Shown here piece by piece: positions 58,989 to 64,000 of a DNA stretch of 64,000 bases; the first letter of the stretch is position 1, and each line of letters starts with the position of its first letter. This DNA is from Rhizobium freirei PRF 81. Lineage in GTDB: Bacteria > Pseudomonadota > Alphaproteobacteria > Rhizobiales > Rhizobiaceae. A program made the position numbers and the translations under genes. The stretch spans positions 1-64,000 of the forward strand of contig NZ_AQHN01000061.1 of the NCBI RefSeq assembly GCF_000359745.1. The letters run 5' to 3'. Under the pieces are notes generated by a model. That model had not been told where the DNA came from. It made no database searches and was given only the letters and a program-made list of their open reading frames with translations.

Positions 58989-59549
58989 CTAGCCCTTCTT
59001 GGCGAGTTCGAGCAGTTCCTTGTCGCTCAGCGGCCTGACGATACCTTCGCCGGTCGAGATCGGCGAGAAGCCGAACATCTGGTAGAGCTGCAGCGCCCGC
59101 GGATGATCGAGATTGTTCGTCGTGGTCACGATCCGCTGCGGATTGAGGGTCCATATCGCGTAAAGCGCCTGCAGCAGGAACCATTTGCCGATGCCAAGGC
59201 CGAGAGCGTGCTCCATGAGGCCGAAATGGCTGAGCTCGATCGTTTCTTCATCCTGGCGGAAATACTCGAAGAATCCGGCAGGCGCCCCATTGACGTAGAG
59301 CACGCTGATATTGTTGCGCTGGTCGTGAAGCGCGGTCGCCAGGTTTTCGTCGGAGAGGCGAATCCGATCCACCCAATGCCAGCGAGCGCCCACCTGGCGG
59401 TAGAGATAGCGATAGAAGGGCAGCGGAATATCAGGCGCACGCATGATCGCCGTCTGAATGTTGACCGGCACCGCCAGGCTGGTCTTGGGCGGCGCGGCCA
59501 TTTCCAGACGAGTGATATGAACCTTGATGGACGAGGGCGTTTTCACCAC
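58989..59549 (-). CDS. GNAT family acetyltransferase
   Basis: 186 residues from a GTG start at 59549 (a second GTG follows directly). The N-acetyltransferase fold is visible: ISVLYVNGAPAGFFEYFRQD, IELSHFGLMEHALGLGIGKW (acetyl-CoA loop) and NNLDHPRALQLYQMFGFSPI. Starts 11 bases after the sseA stop and is probably co-transcribed. Substrate unknown. Confidence 0.82.
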   Translation of the reverse strand: MVKTPSSIKVHITRLEMAAPPKTSLAVPVNIQTAIMRAPDIPLPFYRYLYRQVGARWHWVDRIRLSDENLATALHDQRNNISVLYVNGAPAGFFEYFRQDEETIELSHFGLMEHALGLGIGKWFLLQALYAIWTLNPQRIVTTTNNLDHPRALQLYQMFGFSPISTGEGIVRPLSDKELLELAKKG

Positions 59550-59557
59550 GATGCTGC

Positions 59558-60415
59558 TCAATCTTGACCGGTGACAACGGGTGTATCCGCCCGGCTGCCC
59601 CATTCCGACCAGGAGCCGTCATAGAGCCTGTTGCGGCCATGGCCGAGGGATTCGAGCGCCAACGTGATGATAGCGGCGGTAATGCCGGAGCCGCAGGTCG
59701 TCACCACGGGCTTGTCGAGATCGATACCGGACTTTTCGATCGTTTCGCGTAGCTCCGGCAGCGACTTGAACTTGCCGTTCGTGGCGAACACGCCGGACGG
59801 CAGGCTTCTTGCGCCCGGCATGTGGCCCGAGCGCATGCCTTCGCGCGGCTCGGGCTCAGTCGCCGCAAAGCGCCCGGCGCTGCGGGCATCGGCGATCTGC
59901 GAAGAGCTGGAGTCGACAATGCCACGCATCTCATCGAGCGCGACGACGCGACTGCCGTTGAACTTGGGCTTGAAGGTCGCGGCTTCGAAGGCGGGCAGCG
60001 CCGTTTCGAGCGGCCGCCCTTCAGCCTTCCAGCCATCCACGCCGCCATCGAGCACGAAGACGTTCGGCGCACCCATGACGATGTGGAACAGCCACCAGAC
60101 GCGCGGCGACGCAAAGACACCGGGGCCATCATAGATGACGATGCGGTCTGTCTCGCTGATGCCGAGCTTGCCGACTTCCGCGGCAAAGAATTCGGGCGAA
60201 GGAACCATATGCGGCAGGTTGGTCGAATGATCCGATATCTTGTCCTGATCGAAGCGGATTGCGCCCGGAATATGGCCGCTGGCATATTCGGCGTCGGCAT
60301 TGCGCTTCTGTGCCGGCAGATAGAAGGATGCGTCGAGAATGCGCAGGTCCTTGGCGCCCAGCTCGCCTTGCAGCCAGTCGGCGGATACGACGAAACGGCT
60401 CTTGTCCGCTGCCAT
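59558..60415 (-). CDS. sseA: 3-mercaptopyruvate sulfurtransferase
   Basis: SseA moves sulfur from 3-mercaptopyruvate to thiol acceptors or cyanide. The 285-residue protein has two rhodanese domains; the active cysteine lies in TTCGSGITAA, the SseA-type loop rather than rhodanese CRxGxT. Start motif VVSADWLQGELGAKDLRILD is typical. It lies in a minus-strand run with cysK and alaX-like genes. Confidence 0.94.
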   Translation of the reverse strand: MAADKSRFVVSADWLQGELGAKDLRILDASFYLPAQKRNADAEYASGHIPGAIRFDQDKISDHSTNLPHMVPSPEFFAAEVGKLGISETDRIVIYDGPGVFASPRVWWLFHIVMGAPNVFVLDGGVDGWKAEGRPLETALPAFEAATFKPKFNGSRVVALDEMRGIVDSSSSQIADARSAGRFAATEPEPREGMRSGHMPGARSLPSGVFATNGKFKSLPELRETIEKSGIDLDKPVVTTCGSGITAAIITLALESLGHGRNRLYDGSWSEWGSRADTPVVTGQD

Positions 60416-60475
60416 GATGATCTCTCCCTGCTATGATTTCTTGGTCTTGATATCGGGATCCGGGCGCTTGCCCGG

Positions 60476-61213
60476 TCAATTCTCGTCGGTCGGCGTGCCG
60501 AAACGAATGCGGAAGCGGCGGTTTTCCTTGCCCTTCTTCTCGATCTTGGCGATGTGGATTGCTCCGACCTCCTGCGTCTCGGACACATGCGTGCCGCCGC
60601 AGGGCTGGCTGTCGACGGCCGAATCCTCGCCGATGCAGACGAGGCTGACGCGGCCGAGGCCTATCGGCGGGCGCACATTCTTGGACTTGACGATACCGGG
60701 ATTGGCGACCAGTTCCTCATCCGTGATCCAGCGGAGGAATACGGGATGGTTCTCGTTGACGAGCTCCATCATTCTCGCCGTCACTTCGTCCTTGTCGATC
60801 GTTTCGCTCATGTCGAAATCGACCCGGCTTTCTTCCTCGCCGACCGCCGCACCCGTGATCGGGTAAGGGCAGACAACCGAGAGCAGATGGCAGGCGGTGT
60901 GCATGCGCATCAGCTTGTAGCGGCGCGCCCAGTCGATGTGCAGCACCAGCTTCTCGCCGACGATGGGCCGCGGTTCGCCCTCGACCGGAACGTGGATGAT
61001 GATGTCCTTGATCGGACCATGCTTCGTCTGGCCGAGCGTGATTCTGGAGCCGTCGCCGCGCTCCAGGAAACCCGTATCGCCCGGCTGACCGCCCGACGTG
61101 GCGTAAAAGCAGGTCTGATCGAGTTCGATGCCCCCGTCTTCGTGAATTGCCGTTACCACTGCTTCGGCGGTCGAGAGATAGAAATCATCACGATAGAGGG
61201 CACTGACGGTCAT
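60476..61213 (-). CDS. Alanyl-tRNA editing protein (AlaX-like)
   Basis: AlaX hydrolyses mischarged Ser- or Gly-tRNA(Ala). The 245-residue protein has the zinc site in RMHTACHLLSVV (HxxxH) and CGGTHVSETQEVG (CxxxH), and an N-terminal AlaRS-like barrel (CFYATSGGQPGDTGFL). It begins four bases after the cysK stop. Confidence 0.92.
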   Translation of the reverse strand: MTVSALYRDDFYLSTAEAVVTAIHEDGGIELDQTCFYATSGGQPGDTGFLERGDGSRITLGQTKHGPIKDIIIHVPVEGEPRPIVGEKLVLHIDWARRYKLMRMHTACHLLSVVCPYPITGAAVGEEESRVDFDMSETIDKDEVTARMMELVNENHPVFLRWITDEELVANPGIVKSKNVRPPIGLGRVSLVCIGEDSAVDSQPCGGTHVSETQEVGAIHIAKIEKKGKENRRFRIRFGTPTDEN

Positions 61214-61217
61214 ATGA

Positions 61218-62258
61218 TCACGCTGTCGCTTCGTATGGAACGCTAATTTCCGCCCGCTTTTCGAGATAGGCCGGCAGCGGCAGGCCCTTCGACTTCAGGA
61301 AGTCCGGATTGAAGAGCTTCGACTGATAGCGATTGCCGTAATCGCACAGAATGGTCACGATCGTATGTCCGGGACCGAGATCCTTAGCGAGACGGACCGC
61401 GCCGGCGATATTGATGGCCGTCGAGCCGCCGAGGCAGAGGCCCTCGTGCTCAACGAGATCGAAGACGTAGGGCAGCGCTTCGGCATCGGTGATCTGATAG
61501 GCGAAGTCGGGCGTGAAGCTTTCCAGGTTTGCCGTGATGCGGCCCTGGCCGATGCCCTCGGTGATCGAGGAGCCGGAGGATTTCAGCTCGCCGTTCTTGT
61601 AGAATTCATAAAGGGCGGCACCTTCCGGATCGGCAATACCGATCTTGATGTCCTTGTTGAAGGCATGCAGACCCATGGCGACACCCGCCAGCGTACCGCC
61701 GGAGCCGACCGAGCAGATGAAGCCGTCGATCTTGCCATCGGTATCGGCCCAGATTTCCTTGGCAGTCGTCTCGACATGCGCCTGACGATTGGCGACGTTG
61801 TCGAACTGGTTCGCCCAGATCGCGCCATTCGGCTCTGTCTTTGCCAGCTGTTCGGCAAGCCGGCCCGAGACCTTCACATAGTTGTTCGGATTTCTGTAGG
61901 GGACGGCCGGAACCTCGACCAGTTCAGCGCCGAGCAGCTTCAGCGCGTCCTTCTTTTCCTGGCTCTGCGTTTCCGGGATGACGATGACGGTGCGATAGCC
62001 GAGCGCCTTGGCGACGACCGTCAGGCCGATGCCGGTATTGCCGGCGGTTCCCTCGACGATGACGCCGCCGGGCCGCAGCAGTCCCTTTTTCTCCGCATCT
62101 CGGATGATGTAGAGCGCGGCTCGGTCCTTGACCGACTGGCCGGGATTCAAAAACTCGGCCTTGCCAAGAATGGTCGAGCCCGTCGCCTCGGAGGCGCCCT
62201 TGAGCTTGATCAACGGCGTATTGCCAATTGCTTCTAGGACGGACGGATGGACGGTCAT
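61218..62258 (-). CDS. cysK: Cysteine synthase A
   Basis: CysK makes cysteine from O-acetylserine and sulfide with PLP. The 346-residue protein has NTPLIKLKGAS, the PLP lysine in NPGQSVKDRAAL, GTAGNTGIGLTVVAKAL and GSGGTLAGVAMGL. First gene of a minus-strand run cysK-alaX-sseA-GNAT. GTAGNTG instead of the more common TSGNTG suggests the subfamily often seen in alphaproteobacteria. Confidence 0.94.
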   Translation of the reverse strand: MTVHPSVLEAIGNTPLIKLKGASEATGSTILGKAEFLNPGQSVKDRAALYIIRDAEKKGLLRPGGVIVEGTAGNTGIGLTVVAKALGYRTVIVIPETQSQEKKDALKLLGAELVEVPAVPYRNPNNYVKVSGRLAEQLAKTEPNGAIWANQFDNVANRQAHVETTAKEIWADTDGKIDGFICSVGSGGTLAGVAMGLHAFNKDIKIGIADPEGAALYEFYKNGELKSSGSSITEGIGQGRITANLESFTPDFAYQITDAEALPYVFDLVEHEGLCLGGSTAINIAGAVRLAKDLGPGHTIVTILCDYGNRYQSKLFNPDFLKSKGLPLPAYLEKRAEISVPYEATA

Positions 62259-62554
62259 TGGAATCTGCCTTCTGTTCGCAACTACTGTAAGAACGGTCTT
62301 TTCCCTTCACAAGGCTACATAGGCAAGAAATTCTGTTCCTCGCTATTTGTTCGTGCCGCAAAATTCGACTTGGCAGCAATCATTTGCCGAAGCCGCTCAC
62401 GGCGTTGATTGGTCTCCAGTCGGTGACATTGATTTCCGCATCGGGCCGTCAAGCTGGCCGAAAGCGGCCACAATGATACGCTATTTCTAAAATGCCAAGG
62501 ACGGTCGCGGTTTAAGCGTTGGATGAAGGCGGCCGTCAGCCAAGGAGAAGAGCC

Positions 62555-63385
62555 ATGAGCCCGTTCATCGCACGTCCTGAACACGGTGTCGTCTGGATTA
62601 CCGGAGCCAGTTCCGGTATCGGCCGCGCGCTCGCGCTGAGGCTGGCGGAGGAAGGGTACAAAGTGGCCGTTACGGCCCGCAGCCACGAGAAGCTTCTGGC
62701 ACTGCAGGCAGAGGCAAGCGGGCTTGCCGGCAGCATCGTCGTGCTCGACGGCGATGTGACCGATGTAGCGGATATGGAGCACACCGTCGCCGCAATCGAA
62801 TATCAGCACGGCCCGGTTGCCCTGGCGGTCCTGAACGCCGGCATCTATCTCCCGGCGCGGGGCGAGGATCTCAATCATGAGGTGTTCGAGCGAAGTTTTG
62901 CCGTCAATCTGCGCGGCGTCGTCAACTGTCTCGTTCCGGCGGTCCGGCATATGCGAGCTCGGGGATACGGCCAGGTTGCCCTGGTGTCGTCGGTTGCCGG
63001 TTATGGCGGGCTTCCCGGCGGTGCTGCTTACGGAGCAAGCAAGGCCGCACTGATCAACATGGCCGAAAGCCTGAATTTCGAGCTCGACCGCATGGGCATT
63101 CACATCCAGCTCATCACCCCCGGCTATGTCGATACGCCGCTGACGGCGCAGAACAAATTCGAGATGCCTGACATCGTGTCGGCACAGCAGGCGGCCGATG
63201 CGATCGCCGCCGGATTGAAAACGCCAGCCTTCGAGATCAGCTTTCCGAAGGGTTTGGTCTATCGGGCGAAGCTGCTGAAGCTCTTGCCCTACAGCCTCTA
63301 TTTCCGGGCCCTCAGGTATTTTCTCGGGAGCGGCCGAAAACGCCGGTCGGTCGGGCCTCGCATAACTGCGCATCCGGCAGAATAG
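62555..63385 (+). CDS. Short-chain dehydrogenase/reductase
   Basis: 276 residues. Start at ATG 62555 after CAAGGAGAAGAGCC. The cofactor loop WITGASSGIGRALALRL, NAGIYLP, VSSVAGYGG and YGASKAALINM are all present. C-terminal end LLPYSLYFRALRYFLGSG may contact a membrane. Divergent from cysK. Substrate unknown. Confidence 0.9.
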   Translation: MSPFIARPEHGVVWITGASSGIGRALALRLAEEGYKVAVTARSHEKLLALQAEASGLAGSIVVLDGDVTDVADMEHTVAAIEYQHGPVALAVLNAGIYLPARGEDLNHEVFERSFAVNLRGVVNCLVPAVRHMRARGYGQVALVSSVAGYGGLPGGAAYGASKAALINMAESLNFELDRMGIHIQLITPGYVDTPLTAQNKFEMPDIVSAQQAADAIAAGLKTPAFEISFPKGLVYRAKLLKLLPYSLYFRALRYFLGSGRKRRSVGPRITAHPAE

Positions 63386-63400
63386 CACTATCCATCGTGT

Positions 63401-63523
63401 TTAAGCGATGCGTGCGCGGCGAGCGCACGCTGCCGCGTCATGGAAGGCATGATTGTCGTCGAGGCGAAGATCCTTGCGGAACCATAGCAGGACAGGAAAG
63501 GGTTCTTTCCTGGATGTCGTCAT
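63401..63523 (-). pseudogene. 5' remnant of a DNA photolyase gene
   Basis: A 40-codon frame from ATG 63523 encodes PVLLWFRKDLRLDDNHAFHD, the characteristic N-terminus of photolyase/cryptochrome proteins, whose full length is about 470-500 residues. Similarity stops after about residue 30, where a perfect hairpin (63410-63430) begins, and the frame ends at 63401. The rest of the gene is missing, as the SDR gene ends at 63385. Confidence 0.7.
63410..63430. terminator. Hairpin between SDR gene and photolyase remnant
   Basis: Eight-base perfect arms (GCGTGCGC/GCGCACGC) with a five-base loop, 25 bases past the SDR stop. No clear T-run. It coincides with the break in the photolyase sequence. Confidence 0.4.
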
Positions 63524-63769
63524 GGTGTTGGCCGATCGCCTGCTCTTGCTTGTTCCTATGCTTTTTCGCCATCGGAACCAGCACACGGTGTGCGTCTTCA
63601 AATAGTTCCGCTACCGCGCGTTTCATAAGTGAATTCTACACGCAACTCTCGTGAGGAAATCTGGATGTCGCTTGTGATATAAGGGGTCCTTGTCACTGTT
63701 CTGTAATGCAAATTCGTTAGCAGTCCACCCGATTGACATGCCCAGATTTGACAGGCGGGGAAGATTGAA
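63524..63769. other. Region between photolyase remnant and ABC transporter gene
   Basis: 246 bases with no supported gene. It should contain the promoter of the ABC ATPase gene; a TTGACA lies at 63733-63738 and another TTGACA at 63749-63754, with GGGGAAGATTGAA as ribosome binding site. Confidence 0.35.
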
Positions 63770-64000
63770 ATGGCGGAAATTCGGATCGAACAAGTTCGCA
63801 AGGCGTATGGACGCAATCAGGTTGTCCATGGCGTCGACCTGAACTTCCGCTCAGGAGAGTTTGTCGTCATTCTCGGCCCATCGGGCTGCGGCAAGTCCAC
63901 GCTGCTGCGCATGATCGCCGGCCTTGAGGATATTTCGTCGGGCGAGATCGTCATCGACGGCAAGGTGGTCAACCAGCTCGAGCCGCGCGAGCGTGGCTGC
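63770..64000 (+). CDS. ABC transporter ATP-binding protein, cut by window end
   Basis: The first 77 residues, [20 protein letters not shown], with Walker [10 protein letters not shown] at about residues 36-44 and the Q-loop-proximal [20 protein letters not shown]. This looks like the MalK/UgpC type ATPase of sugar or glycerol-3-phosphate importers. The C-terminal part lies outside the window. Confidence 0.88.
   Translation, partial: MAEIRIEQVRKAYGRNQVVHGVDLNFRSGEFVVILGPSGCGKSTLLRMIAGLEDISSGEIVIDGKVVNQLEPRERGC

Noticed and set aside
62315..63388. A 357-codon minus-strand frame
   Set aside because: Antisense shadow of the SDR gene at 62555.
63438..63829. Minus-strand frames upstream of the ABC ATPase as genes
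   Set aside because: They overlap the photolyase remnant or the ATPase start in other frames and have no recognisable products.

Overview
The window reads as chromosomal DNA of a Rhizobiales alphaproteobacterium, most likely Rhizobium or a close relative. This rests on several things: high GC; the order secY-adk-rpsM-rpsK-rpoA-rplQ with no rpsD or rpmJ in it; a B12-dependent class II ribonucleotide reductase; rhizobial-style intergenic palindromes; and many proteins of typical rhizobial type (ExoZ-like acyltransferase, HlyU-like, DUF817, DUF1883). No phage, transposase, CRISPR array or integrase is visible. The species is inferred from memory of such proteins, not from a search.

Positions 1-14900 hold the S10-spc-alpha ribosomal protein superoperon on the + strand: rpsJ to rpsQ, rplN to rplO, secY-adk, then rpsM, rpsK, rpoA and rplQ. 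It encodes most of the large and small subunit proteins, the main protein translocase channel, adenylate kinase and the RNA polymerase alpha subunit. The run is broken by terminator-like hairpins after rpsQ, rplR, rplO, rpsM and rplQ, and it starts behind a leader with four consecutive stem-loops.

Positions 14900-31000 are mixed: two small membrane proteins (DUF817, DUF2809); a MarR-FUSC-DUF1656-HlyD aromatic-acid-type efflux operon; the MsrPQ periplasmic methionine sulfoxide repair pair; ilvD; a Do-like protease followed directly by rarA; several small orphan proteins; a DapA-like protein that has lost its catalytic residues; and a PanE-like reductase.

Positions 31246-35435 carry the most unusual object: four tightly overlapping genes for a four-helix coiled-coil membrane protein, a membrane-anchored VWA-like protein, a MotA/ExbB-like membrane protein with a long cytoplasmic tail, and a MotB/OmpA-like peptidoglycan-binding protein. 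Together they look like an uncharacterised envelope complex, possibly driven by the proton-motive force.

Positions 35454-47570 contain an ABC-F ATPase, an ExoZ-like acyltransferase, a small lipoprotein, the large nrdJ gene with a pair of NrdR-box-like sites upstream, gpt, a universal stress protein, a CinA-like protein, wrbA and a tRNA-Leu(UAA). Positions 47646-63385 contain amino-acid and sulfur metabolism genes (ilvA, ald with its Lrp-type regulator, sseA, cysK, an AlaX-type editing protein), divergent regulator/enzyme pairs (SDR/TetR, azoR/LysR), a Tat-exported nucleotidase, a PilZ protein, an endonuclease/exonuclease/phosphatase family protein and two SDR enzymes. Near the end there is a remnant of a DNA photolyase gene, and the window stops inside a sugar-type ABC transporter ATPase gene.
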